From Promethearchaeota archaeon (GTDB taxonomy: Archaea > Asgardarchaeota > Lokiarchaeia > Sigynarchaeales > SOKP01): a stretch of 64,000 nt of DNA. Positions 45,611 through 54,574 of the stretch are shown piece after piece (positions within the stretch are counted from its first letter, which is position 1; each line of letters starts with the position of its first letter). Location: the NCBI GenBank assembly GCA_019058515.1, contig JAHPYY010000209.1, forward strand, positions 27,781 to 91,780, in the 5' to 3' direction. The notes under the pieces are model-generated. The model worked only from the letters and a program-made list of their open reading frames with translations. It had not been told where the DNA came from and searched no databases. A program made the position numbers and the translations under genes.

Positions 45611-46199
45611 AAGATAAACTATATTATGTCTTCGAATAATACTCGAGAAAATTATTCAATTTAAGATCGGATTTAAATTAATTTAAAATTTTGTTATTAG
45701 ATTCCGAACTTATGTCTAATTTTCTAAAATTGATCAATATTGTAAGAAAAGTTAATGGAATATTTTTAAAATAAGGAAGAATCCCCCTATCAAATTATAA
45801 TCTTTAAAAGTTATAAAGTTGATATATTGAACAGCAATAAACTTAGATATTATAGGAAACTGCTAAATCTTTATTAAAGAAGGAAAGAAGAGAGCTCATA
45901 AGATTGTACTTTTACCAAATAATCGAGCTCTCCTCCAAGTTTTCGCCCTCTCACTCACCTTACTACATAATAATCCGACTGATTCCCCACACAACCCTGG
46001 AATGAAGTCTTTAGAGAGTTTTAGTTTAAATCCTATTTGAGATACAATATTTCTAGCCTTTATTAAATTAATTTTGCATATTTAGTTTCCCATCCTGAAG
46101 TCTATTAAGATTCTAATAATAGTTTTGGAATAAGAATATTTTTATAGAAATATAACTAACTTAAAATGATAAAAGTTAAAAAAACCAACCTTTCTCATC
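45611..46199. other. Divergent intergenic region with structured elements
   Basis: About 590 bases between the GTPase gene and the winged helix-TPR gene; no ORF supported. Holds the paired elements at 45890-46009 listed separately and a TATA-like TTTTATAGAAATATAAC near 46140 for the rightward gene. Confidence 0.5.
45890..46009. ncRNA. Candidate structured RNA between GTPase and TPR genes
   Basis: Two stem-loops: GAGAGCTC (45890-45897) with GAGCTCTC (45925-45932), perfect over eight positions; and GACT-g-ATTCC (45977-45986) with GGAAT-ga-AGTC (45999-46009) around a 12-base loop. Between them lies TTTTCGCCCTCTC. The stretch is more GC-rich than its surroundings, and it shares CCAGGG..GTG.GGGG and GGGCGAAA words (on the minus strand) with the stronger candidate at 53618-53734. 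Strand is uncertain. Confidence 0.35.
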
Positions 46200-48122
46200 T
46201 TGGAAAATACTGACATAGTTAATTATCCTCCAGAAGAAATCTTAGATCTTTCAAGTAAATCTGCAAAGAAAATTATCGAGTTAGTCATACTTTGGATGTT
46301 AAATAATAATGATTTTTGTACCAGTGTAAATTTTACAGAAATTAAAAATTCTAAATCTAAACCAATAATTCATAAATCAACATTATATTTATATTTGAAA
46401 AAACTCCTAAAAAGTGGTTATATCGTTAAACCAGCTTATAATACATATGTAATAACTTCTAAGGGTAGAGATCGATTTTACGATTTATCTAAAGGGAAGA
46501 ATAAGAAAAGAAAACTTAATTATCCACCAGATATAATAAAGCGAAAGCGTAATTATGATCATTGGATATTATGGATGCTATATAATAACAATTATTGTAA
46601 ATGGGCTAACTTTCTCAATGATCCACTAAACATCAATCAGTCATCGCTATCAAAGAATTTGAATAAATTGATTGAGGATGGATTAGTTATAAAAGAAAAT
46701 AAGAGATATAGAATTACACAACTAGGTGAATCTGAATATTCCAATATACTCAGAATGTATGATTTAGATAGACAATCAATCTTAAATGAAGAAAGCAAAA
46801 GAATTAAGGAAATTACAAAAAAAACGATTCGATTTTTTGAAAAATACGGTATAGTAGATGAAGATGTCCAATTTAGGTATCTAAACAATGTGTTGAAACT
46901 TGATTATGGTAGAGTAAAAACGATGTTGACTAATGAGGAGGATTTTGATAAAATATTACTTTTTATATCTATGAATCACCCAAATCAATATCCATATCAC
47001 ATCTCTCTGAAAGATTTTTCGAATAAATACGGAATAAAAAAATCGAAAATAGAATACTATATTGATGAGATTGTTGAAAATGACATTTATCCAATAAAAT
47101 TTTTCAAATTAGCTAACTATAATGACGAATATTATTATTTTCAACAACGTGAAAGAATTGAATTAATACTTCGAGCGATTACTGAAGATCACATAACTAA
47201 ATTTACATATTTAAGCAAATTATATTCGAGATCGCTAGACTTACATATAATGATAAACGCCATCTTAGATGACATTTGTGGTGTCGTATTTAATGAAAAT
47301 CTAAAAAAGCCTTTAACTAACTTCTTATATGAATATCTCAATTACTTAGCTTATAATGTTAAAGCTAAAGTTGAATTAAGAGAGTCATACGATAAACTGG
47401 AAGGAATAATATGGCAAGATATGATAGATCTATTTTACATAAAAAGTAATGATGAGTTAAAAGATCAATACGAGGAAAAAATTAAAGAAATTGATAGAAA
47501 AATTGAGTTAAATCCAGAGGATCTTGATCTATACCATTCTAAGATCTCTATCTTACTTTATTATGACCAATTTGACGAAGTATTGAATATATTAAATAAC
47601 ATGATGGAAATTTTTCCTAAAAATGAAATTGATATTAAAATGAAAAAAGCATCGGTTCTCAGAAGAAAGCGAGATATTTACAGTGGATTAGAAATAATCG
47701 AAGAATTAATAGGCAATTATCCTGATGATATTGATCTTCTTAATTATAAAGCTTATTGGTTACAATACTTAAATAAACGACAAGAGGCAATAAAATTAAT
47801 TCAAGATCTTGTGAATAGATTTCCCAATAATGTTATGTACCATGATACTTATGGAGAAATTCTAATGTATTTTAAAGAATATAAAAAAGCTAAGGATGAA
47901 TTTCAAAAAACACTTGAAGTAGCGCTTGATGAGTGGTATATTAATCAAACATATATAAAATTAGGTATTTGCTATAAAGAGTTAAACAAATTGAATTTCG
48001 CAGTAGAAAACCTAAAAAAAGGAAAACTTTTAACAATCAAGAATGTGGCAGATGAAGAAACCAAACAAAAATGGCTTAAAATTGCAGATCTCTTTTTACT
48101 AGATATAGAGCAGAGAATTTGA
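46200..48122 (+). CDS. Tandem winged-helix plus TPR protein
   Basis: 640 residues, TTG start. Two similar winged-helix units at about 18-95 (LVILWMLNNNDFC... STLYLYLKKLLKSGYI) and 113-178 (WILWMLYNNNYCKWANFL... LSKNLNKLIEDGLV), then a helical middle (180-410), then four or more TPR-type repeats from about 425 to 630 (DLYHSKISILLYYDQFDEVLNILNNM and following). DNA-binding plus protein-scaffold domains suggest a transcription regulator responding to a partner. The partner may be the oppositely oriented TPR-longin protein next door, but there is no direct evidence. AT-rich coding typical of the local region. Confidence 0.78.
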   Translation: MENTDIVNYPPEEILDLSSKSAKKIIELVILWMLNNNDFCTSVNFTEIKNSKSKPIIHKSTLYLYLKKLLKSGYIVKPAYNTYVITSKGRDRFYDLSKGKNKKRKLNYPPDIIKRKRNYDHWILWMLYNNNYCKWANFLNDPLNINQSSLSKNLNKLIEDGLVIKENKRYRITQLGESEYSNILRMYDLDRQSILNEESKRIKEITKKTIRFFEKYGIVDEDVQFRYLNNVLKLDYGRVKTMLTNEEDFDKILLFISMNHPNQYPYHISLKDFSNKYGIKKSKIEYYIDEIVENDIYPIKFFKLANYNDEYYYFQQRERIELILRAITEDHITKFTYLSKLYSRSLDLHIMINAILDDICGVVFNENLKKPLTNFLYEYLNYLAYNVKAKVELRESYDKLEGIIWQDMIDLFYIKSNDELKDQYEEKIKEIDRKIELNPEDLDLYHSKISILLYYDQFDEVLNILNNMMEIFPKNEIDIKMKKASVLRRKRDIYSGLEIIEELIGNYPDDIDLLNYKAYWLQYLNKRQEAIKLIQDLVNRFPNNVMYHDTYGEILMYFKEYKKAKDEFQKTLEVALDEWYINQTYIKLGICYKELNKLNFAVENLKKGKLLTIKNVADEETKQKWLKIADLFLLDIEQRI

Positions 48123-48161
48123 ATTGCTTTAAATCAGAATTATTTCAATTAAGGTATTTAT

Positions 48162-50201
48162 TTAAGTAAAAGTATTCTTAATTAAGTCTTCAAGTAGAGG
48201 GATGGTGTTTAAATTGGCCACCCTACCAGATTGAAAAAATTGATTTAAAGCTTCCCAAATAGAAGTCTCACCTTGAATTGCTTCATTGAAGTGAGTTAAT
48301 TTAATTTTAGCACCAAAAGTTGGTCCTTTGAATAAATAGCAAACAGAAAATGGATCGGCTGATTGTATATGTATGATATAATCACCAAACTTAGCACGAT
48401 CAAGTCCTTTAGAAAAGATTTCTCCACCAAAATTACTAAAAGCACTAAGAAATCCACTTAACAATTCATTAGCAGTAGATATTTCCTTTCTAAAGGAGTG
48501 AGAAAATACCGGGAGTCCTCCTTTTCCAATAATTAATAATAATACAGGGGTTTCAGGTGTTATAGTAGAATCTTTTACAACTTGTTTACCCTTTAGACGA
48601 TCCAATACTCCTTCTATTGAAGCTAATCTTATACGCTCTGACATAGGGGCGTTCTCATTTTTCAAATTTTCCCATATATTTAACTGCTCTAATAAAGCGT
48701 CGTGTTCATTGGAGATTTTTATAGCTAATAAATTAAATCCATGAATTTCCGCAATTCTTTGAGCTTGAGTAAGTAACAGCTTCGCTTCAGTAAAATTAAG
48801 TTGAATTAATGAAAGTTTCGCTTGTAATAATTTAGTTTCAGTCAACCATAATTTAGCATTTGTTTTTTCTGCGATCTCTAACATCTTATTTATTAGAGGT
48901 TTTATTTCTTCCAGAACTTCAAAATTGTTAGTAAGATATAATTCCTCTAAATATAAATCACATAAATTAACCAATGAGATGAGATTTAATCGAGGTGGGG
49001 TAATCTCATTCTCAACAATTTGCTTTAATAGAGTTTCCGACTCTGTGCGATCTCGAATTCGTTTACTCTTTCTTAGTACTAACGCTTTTGCTATCTGATA
49101 AGTTAGAAGATAAACCAAATCATCTGATTTATCTGCAAGAATTTTTAATTTTGGGAGATAATGTGTTGCCTTGTCAAGAGAGTTTTTGTCGAGATGTGTT
49201 AAAATTAAACAAAAAAATGAAGTACTTATGCCATACCGATGATTATAGTTTCTAGAAATTTTTTCACTCGTTTCTGCATAATCTATAGCCATTTCAATTT
49301 CTCCTTTCATTCTGTAGACTGAGATTATTCCTAATTTAAGGGATATTAAATGCTCAATATACTGTTCACTCTCAGCCAATGCAATTGCTTGCTTGTAATA
49401 CCTTAATGTACGACATAATTCCCCTTTCTCTCTATAAATCAACCCTAAATTATTTAAAACATCAATTTTAGTCCAACTACTCATTATTTTAATTTTTAAA
49501 CATTGTTTACAATAATTCAATGCTTGATTGAAATCTCCTTTAATATAATAACAAAGACTGATTAGAGCAAGGCTTTTTGCAATTCCAGTTTGATTTTTTA
49601 ATTCTTGTTGGATTTCTAAACTTGTAATTGCATATTCTAAAGCTATATTTGGTTCACCTTTATAAATATATACATCTCCTAGTTGCAAAAAAATACGCGA
49701 AATATCTAATTTTTCTCTAATTTTTTTTTGAAAATGTTTCCACTTATGTGCGAGTTCCATTGCCTTATTAAGGTCACCTTTAAAGCGATAAATTATAGAA
49801 TGTATTATCATAAAATCTAATTGTTGCCTGTTATAATCTATTAATTTCTCACTGGATAATGAATTCATTAAATCTTCAGCTTTTGATATAAGTTTAATTG
49901 CCTCTTCTAATTGCCCAAAGTATATGATATAAGCCCTCAGAAGAAGAACATCAATAGATTCAGAAATGCTTTCCTGTTTTTGACTTAATTTAAAAGCAAG
50001 GTCACTAGTTTCTACAGCTTCCTTATATCTATCAACATAAATAAATACTCTTCCTTTTAAAATTAATGCTGATAACAGATTTTTAGCACTTGAGTCTGTA
50101 TCTTTCTCGAAATACATAATCAGATCTAGAGCTTCTTCAAATTTACCTTTATACATTAGGTGTTCTGCGTGTTTCAATTCTCTAGGTCTCTTATCAATCA
50201 A
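48162..50201 (-). CDS. TPR protein with C-terminal longin/roadblock-like domain
   Basis: 679 residues. Residues ~10-500 are about twelve TPR repeats (A-x2-Y/F-x-G motifs such as EHLMYKGKFEEALDL, ALISLCYYIKGDFNQALNY). A linker of charged helix follows. The last ~140 residues (VLLLIIGKGGLPVFSHSF, ELLSGFLSAFSNFGGEI, FGDYIIHIQ, YLFKGPTFGAK) fit a longin/roadblock-like domain, sharing the SG-x-L-x-A-x-x-x-F motif with the 17802 protein. TPRs bind proteins and longin domains bind Ras-family GTPases, so a GTPase-recruiting adaptor is the natural guess, with the GTPase at 45038-45610 as candidate partner. Confidence 0.78.
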   Translation of the reverse strand: MIDKRPRELKHAEHLMYKGKFEEALDLIMYFEKDTDSSAKNLLSALILKGRVFIYVDRYKEAVETSDLAFKLSQKQESISESIDVLLLRAYIIYFGQLEEAIKLISKAEDLMNSLSSEKLIDYNRQQLDFMIIHSIIYRFKGDLNKAMELAHKWKHFQKKIREKLDISRIFLQLGDVYIYKGEPNIALEYAITSLEIQQELKNQTGIAKSLALISLCYYIKGDFNQALNYCKQCLKIKIMSSWTKIDVLNNLGLIYREKGELCRTLRYYKQAIALAESEQYIEHLISLKLGIISVYRMKGEIEMAIDYAETSEKISRNYNHRYGISTSFFCLILTHLDKNSLDKATHYLPKLKILADKSDDLVYLLTYQIAKALVLRKSKRIRDRTESETLLKQIVENEITPPRLNLISLVNLCDLYLEELYLTNNFEVLEEIKPLINKMLEIAEKTNAKLWLTETKLLQAKLSLIQLNFTEAKLLLTQAQRIAEIHGFNLLAIKISNEHDALLEQLNIWENLKNENAPMSERIRLASIEGVLDRLKGKQVVKDSTITPETPVLLLIIGKGGLPVFSHSFRKEISTANELLSGFLSAFSNFGGEIFSKGLDRAKFGDYIIHIQSADPFSVCYLFKGPTFGAKIKLTHFNEAIQGETSIWEALNQFFQSGRVANLNTIPLLEDLIKNTFT

Positions 50202-50337
50202 TTATCTTTAAATCCTCTTTTAATCTTAAAAACATAAAGAGATCTTCGTTTAAAAGACCTTTGCTTAAAAACTTACCAGTTATTTAAGTTAATATAATAG
50301 GTACTTTAATAGACACCTAATATAGCTTCTGATTAAT

Positions 50338-52566
50338 CTAATAATCAGAAGTCGATATTGGTTTAATTAATAAATCCTTAAATATTTCAAGGAGATTTAT
50401 TAATTTAGAAGGTTTAGTAGTGTCAAAAGATTTTTTATATTGACAGTATTCATAAGATGACAAGGGAAAAGGGAATATACATTTTATACATGTATCCTTT
50501 ATAAGACAATTCTTGCAATTTCTTTTCTCTTCTTCTTTTTGCCGTAAAAGTTGAAGATTTCGAAGAATTTTAGAAAATGAGGAGAAGACGCTCCCGATTG
50601 GAGCGGAATGCCAACAGACTCGAATTTCATTATTACTCCCTATTATTGCAGTTTCCAATTTTGTGCAATTAGCGTTATCGATAGTCCATCTGCATAAGTT
50701 TTGAAAAAACGGTAAAGGTTTATATTTTAATAGATTATCAATAGAATCGTTATTATTCGATAGGCTAACCAAAAGATCTCTCATTGCTTGGGTATCAATT
50801 TTTGAGTCTTCTCTACAAATTAAAAATTCAATATCCGTTGACTCGTTCTTATAGTCCTTCAAGGCGGAATTAGTATTTTTGATTTTTACGGGTATTCCAA
50901 CACTATTACCCCATAAACTCATTATTCCTGATTTTAGAATTCTTGGTTTAGTTCCTTTTTCCCAAAAATAATTATTATAATCCTTTGTAGGGGAGAATTC
51001 ATTATAAAGAGTTCTCTCGTTTTCTTGATATAATGTTTTATACTTTCTTTTATTAGAATATATATGGATAATTTTACCATTTATTGAAAGATTTTCTTGT
51101 ATCCATTCTACTAAAGATTGATTTATCGTATCACGATTAATAATCAGATTTTCGAAAAAGGGTTTCTGACTCATTCTACTAGTGCTTAAAGAAAAAGTTT
51201 TGAGATTAGCATAGTCAATTACTTTTTTATTCTGTTCTATTATAGAATTTGGAGCTAAACTGATTTTGTACACATCAAATGGGAAGTCATTAGTTAATAA
51301 TATCTTATTATTTTGTCCCATTGGTTCAACATGATAACCATAATTCTTGTAATTATTATAAATAGGAGTTCCTTTATAAATATGAAAATGATTATGTGCA
51401 TAAAAATCGATATTTAATTGTTTTACCAATGTAATTGTTTTTCTTGCATCTTGAATTGTTTCACCAGGTAAACCAATCATAATACTTACAGAAACTAGGT
51501 TAATACCAATCTTTTTTGCGTAATCCACCATCCTTTTTAATTTTTGAATGTATTCAATCTCTTTATTAAAATCTTTTAATATCATACTTTCTGGACTGTT
51601 TACCTTACCAATCGATCTTAATACTTTTGGAACAGCACTCTCTAAAGAAAACCCTATAGAAACAAATCCTGCTTGTTTCATTAAGTCTAATAACTCTTCG
51701 TTAATTTTATCGCATCTTGTGATACAATTTAGAGGGAGCTTAATATCATTTTTTATGATTTCTTCACATATTGTTTTTGTTCTTGAGGGTATGATTGTAA
51801 AAGTGTCATCATTAATAGGGACGGTACCGCCAGATATCATTTCTTTATTTTCGTTAATATATCTCAATTCTTCAATTACCCTACCAATTGAATGAAAGAA
51901 AATATTTCTATTATTTACTACTGCACAATTACAATAAGTGCAGTTTTGATTACATCCTCGAGCTGTAATGATCCCTATGGCAAAGACTTCAGATGTTGGA
52001 ATTACTTGTGTAAGAAATGGTGATGGGTAAGTGTCTAGGTAATTTTTAATAGATCTATTTGAAAGTAGAACATTACTGTTTGGATTTATAATAATCTCGT
52101 CTCCTTTTTTAAATGTGATTCCCTTAATTGCACTTAAATCTACCTTATTTAACTTGAAATCGTTATTTGATAAAACGGACATTAATTTTAATAGAACTTC
52201 TTCTCCTTCACCTCTAACGCAAAGATCAACACTATTAGCAACTTCTAGAGTATCTTTTGAATTGGTGGTTGGCGTAGGTCCTCCAAAAATGACTATAATA
52301 TCTGAATTATATTTTTTTAATCCATTACTTATCAATACGCATTGCATAAAGTTACTTTCTAACACAGTAAATCCCACCACTTTAGGAGAATCTATTGTGA
52401 TTTTCTTAACGCATTCTCTAACATTAAAAGAGTCATTTGAAACGAATTGTTCAGTTTCAAAACCATATTTTCTTAAATAGGCAATAATATACGCTGATCC
52501 TAAATTATATCCAAACTTGGAGAGATTTATATCCCCGCCAGAAGGATAAACAAAAGTTATGTCCAT
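50338..52566 (-). CDS. B12-binding-type radical SAM protein with C-terminal cysteine-rich (SPASM-like) region
   Basis: 742 residues. Residues 1-140 are a cobalamin-binding-like Rossmann domain (VGFTVLESNFMQ, VIFGGPTPT, CVRGEGEE). Radical SAM motif C205-x3-C209-x2-C212 (RGCNQNCTYC) opens the barrel at about 200-420. Residues ~430-640 are unassigned. The last ~110 residues carry many cysteines including CKNCLIKDTCIKC and a final YC, the arrangement of auxiliary Fe-S (SPASM-like) clusters in peptide-modifying radical SAM enzymes. A small gene encoding an 87-residue peptide lies 156 bases upstream on the same strand, as expected for a modified-peptide system. Peptide maturation is inferred. Confidence 0.85.
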   Translation of the reverse strand: MDITFVYPSGGDINLSKFGYNLGSAYIIAYLRKYGFETEQFVSNDSFNVRECVKKITIDSPKVVGFTVLESNFMQCVLISNGLKKYNSDIIVIFGGPTPTTNSKDTLEVANSVDLCVRGEGEEVLLKLMSVLSNNDFKLNKVDLSAIKGITFKKGDEIIINPNSNVLLSNRSIKNYLDTYPSPFLTQVIPTSEVFAIGIITARGCNQNCTYCNCAVVNNRNIFFHSIGRVIEELRYINENKEMISGGTVPINDDTFTIIPSRTKTICEEIIKNDIKLPLNCITRCDKINEELLDLMKQAGFVSIGFSLESAVPKVLRSIGKVNSPESMILKDFNKEIEYIQKLKRMVDYAKKIGINLVSVSIMIGLPGETIQDARKTITLVKQLNIDFYAHNHFHIYKGTPIYNNYKNYGYHVEPMGQNNKILLTNDFPFDVYKISLAPNSIIEQNKKVIDYANLKTFSLSTSRMSQKPFFENLIINRDTINQSLVEWIQENLSINGKIIHIYSNKRKYKTLYQENERTLYNEFSPTKDYNNYFWEKGTKPRILKSGIMSLWGNSVGIPVKIKNTNSALKDYKNESTDIEFLICREDSKIDTQAMRDLLVSLSNNNDSIDNLLKYKPLPFFQNLCRWTIDNANCTKLETAIIGSNNEIRVCWHSAPIGSVFSSFSKILRNLQLLRQKEEEKRNCKNCLIKDTCIKCIFPFPLSSYEYCQYKKSFDTTKPSKLINLLEIFKDLLIKPISTSDY

Positions 52567-52722
52567 TTAAATTTTCCTAATTCTTTTTTATCCTTAAGGT
52601 ATCTTTGATATTATTTCGTTTTATAATTTTAAAATGAATAAACACTCGTATGAAAAAAAAAAAAGTTATAATAACATAACTTCAATTCATATCATATTTT
52701 TAGTATTCATAGAGATTTCTAA

Positions 52723-52986
52723 TTATATCTTCATGATCCCTGCTTTAATCAAAATATCAGCATATATTGTTATATCTAAAAAGTCTTTTATATTTTCAGA
52801 AGAAAGACTAGGTAAAGCAAGTTGTAATAAACGCTTTTTTAAATCGACTGGAGTTTCTTCCATATTTATGATTTTTTCTATACCTAATTTTATTTCAGTA
52901 ATCAATTTATTACCAAGCTCTTCTCCAAATCTTTCTACAAACAATTCTTTAAAGGATTTTTGTTCGATATCTGTAATTTTTTTCAC
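52723..52986 (-). CDS. Small acidic/hydrophobic protein upstream of radical SAM gene
   Basis: 87 residues, GTG start at 52984-52986 preceded by AGAAAG. Charged amphipathic N-terminal part (KSFKELFVERFGEELGNKLITEI) followed by PVDLKKRLLQLALPSLSSENIKDFL and a hydrophobic end DILIKAGIMKI. No cysteine, no signal peptide and no named family. Its size, position and strand make it a candidate substrate for the B12-type radical SAM protein. The N-terminal helix could serve as a leader, with the less charged C-terminus as core. Alternatively it is an unrelated small helical protein. Confidence 0.6.
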   Translation of the reverse strand: MKKITDIEQKSFKELFVERFGEELGNKLITEIKLGIEKIINMEETPVDLKKRLLQLALPSLSSENIKDFLDITIYADILIKAGIMKI

Positions 52987-53617
52987 CTTTCTGTTTTTTA
53001 TCTTGTTTAAGTAATAATACTTCGTTTTAATGTAGTTTTTCTATGTATAAAAGCTTGATTTTTTCTATCAATTTTAAGAGATCTTTTTATAAATGTTATT
53101 CCATACCAAAAAATATCATTCAATTACCTCAATATAAGCTAGTTCTTTTCTTCTCGAAATTATAAATATAGCGTAATTTTTTACTTTTCTGTATAATCCC
53201 TAATTTAGTTTATATTACTATTTAAACTTGATTCTAATTTTTAAAGCGATTTAGGGAATTAAAATTGATATATTATCTTTCTCTTGTTTACTCGTTGCTA
53301 ATAGCATTGTACTAAACAATTTCCATATATACATTTTTCTACTATTTTTGGTTTACGAATTTAAGTTTTTATAAACTAGTCTAATTTGTTAAAAATTTGA
53401 GCCTTTAGACTAATATATTTTAATAATTTCATATATTCTAAGGAATAATTGCCAATTATATGAAAAACGAGTTTCCGATTTTTTAGACTCCAGATTGGTT
53501 AGCTATTTTCACTTAAATATAGGACACTACTAATTACAACAATTTTTAACAAGATTTCCTCATTCTACATTTTAACATTGGTTAGAATTAATATTCTCGT
53601 TAAAGTAATGTGAAGGC
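52987..53617. other. Long AT-rich non-coding region upstream of structured RNA
   Basis: No gene supported on either strand over about 630 bases. Very AT-rich. An AATTAATATT element at about 53586-53595 is placed ~25 bases before the start of the structured element and could be its TATA box. Confidence 0.5.
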
Positions 53618-53734
53618 GACTCCAGCCACCACTGACCAAAGAGAGGTCAACCATATAAGAAAGAGAAAGGGCGAAACGCGTGGGTTCACCACGCTAACCA
53701 AAAGACAAAAATCCAGGGTGTGGGGGCTGAAGTC
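53618..53734 (+). ncRNA. Highly structured RNA candidate, three-way junction
   Basis: A long closing stem pairs GACT (53618-53621), CAGCC (53623-53627) and CCAC (53629-53632) with GTGG (53720-53723), GGCTG (53725-53729) and AGTC (53731-53734), 13 base pairs broken by two 1x1 mismatches. Two hairpins lie inside: TGACC/GGTCA at 53633-53649 and GCGTGG/CCACGC at 53678-53694. The unpaired joints are A- and G-rich on the plus strand (AAGAAAGAGAAAGGGCGAAA), as in real structured RNAs, which favours plus as the RNA strand. A TATA-like AATTAATATT lies ~25 bases before. The block is clearly GC-richer than its surroundings. No known family recognised; it is not a tRNA, RNase P or SRP RNA. Confidence 0.65.
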
Positions 53735-53895
53735 ATAATATTCGGATAATTGTTGATGCTTATCATAAGTATTATCTGTCAATATATAAATAGTTTATAT
53801 AATATAATTCGGATAATATTTATCATATAATTTTGACTTAATCAGTTAACAAATTTACATTCTTCCACTTTTGTAATTAATCCCTTTTCGGAAGG

Positions 53896-54116
53896 ATGCT
53901 AGTCAGCGGAAATGAAGAAGCTGAATTAACGATAGGTAGATTTGATCAAAAATTTTATATTTATGTAAAATCAGGCATTTTTGAATTCCAAGAGATCGGA
54001 TATGTATCTTTATTATATTTGAGTTTGCACAAAAGTCCAAAGTATTAAATATAAGTTTTAACGTTAAATTAGGTGAAGAGAAATACCGCGTTGGAATCAG
54101 AGATATCAAGCAATAG
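53896..54116 (+). pseudogene. Small frameshifted gene remnant
   Basis: ATG 53896, preceded by GGAAGG, opens a 51-codon frame (MLVSGNEEAELTIGRFDQKF to HKSPKY) ending TAA; the reading resumes in another frame (NISFNVKLGEEKYRVGIRDIKQ) to TAG at 54114-54116. Both halves look protein-like and beta-rich, consistent with a ~75-residue protein broken by one frameshift. No family recognised. Confidence 0.4.
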
Positions 54117-54327
54117 ATATCCTTAAAGATATTTAGACAAAATTTAATAGTTCAAATAGATAGTTCTTCGAATACGAGGAAGTACATGTAATTAAACAGA
54201 GCGTCTAATCGACTTACTCTTTTAGCTATATAAGTTAATTTAAATCGAGTCTAATGAGGTAAATATACTTACGTTCGCAAAAGTTAATCATCCCAAAAAA
54301 AAAATTTCAAAGGAATTAATTTTCAAG

Positions 54328-54543
54328 ATGTATATAGATTACGACAAGTCTAACATGGTATTCTATCACAATTTTTTCTTTGAAGTTCATAAATTTGTCT
54401 TAAAAATCGCTCTTACACCACCTGTTACAGAACTTTTTTTAAAAGTCAAGGAAGTAGGAGAGGAGAACCTAAGGTATCATAGCGATCTTAAGATAGAACG
54501 CTTTAACCTCGCGAGATATGTATACCTCCTTCATTACGACTAG
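54328..54543 (+). CDS. Small hypothetical protein
   Basis: 71 residues, ATG 54328 preceded by AAAGGA. Sequence FFFEVHKFVLKIALTPPVTELFLKVKEV is followed by a charged tail ending VYLLHYD. No family recognised and no strong coding signal beyond the ribosome-binding site and amino-acid composition, so it may be spurious. Confidence 0.35.
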   Translation: MYIDYDKSNMVFYHNFFFEVHKFVLKIALTPPVTELFLKVKEVGEENLRYHSDLKIERFNLARYVYLLHYD

Positions 54544-54574
54544 CAATTGACGAATAGGTTTTATTTTTCAATTA

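Noticed and set aside
53678..53694. GGTTCAC hairpin resembling a tRNA T-arm
   Set aside because: Loop and stem lengths do not fit a T-arm, and there are no D- and anticodon arms or acceptor stem around it.
53600..53782. 60-codon minus-strand frame over the structured RNA element
   Set aside because: Translation looks random, and the complementary arms and A-rich joints explain the sequence better as RNA.
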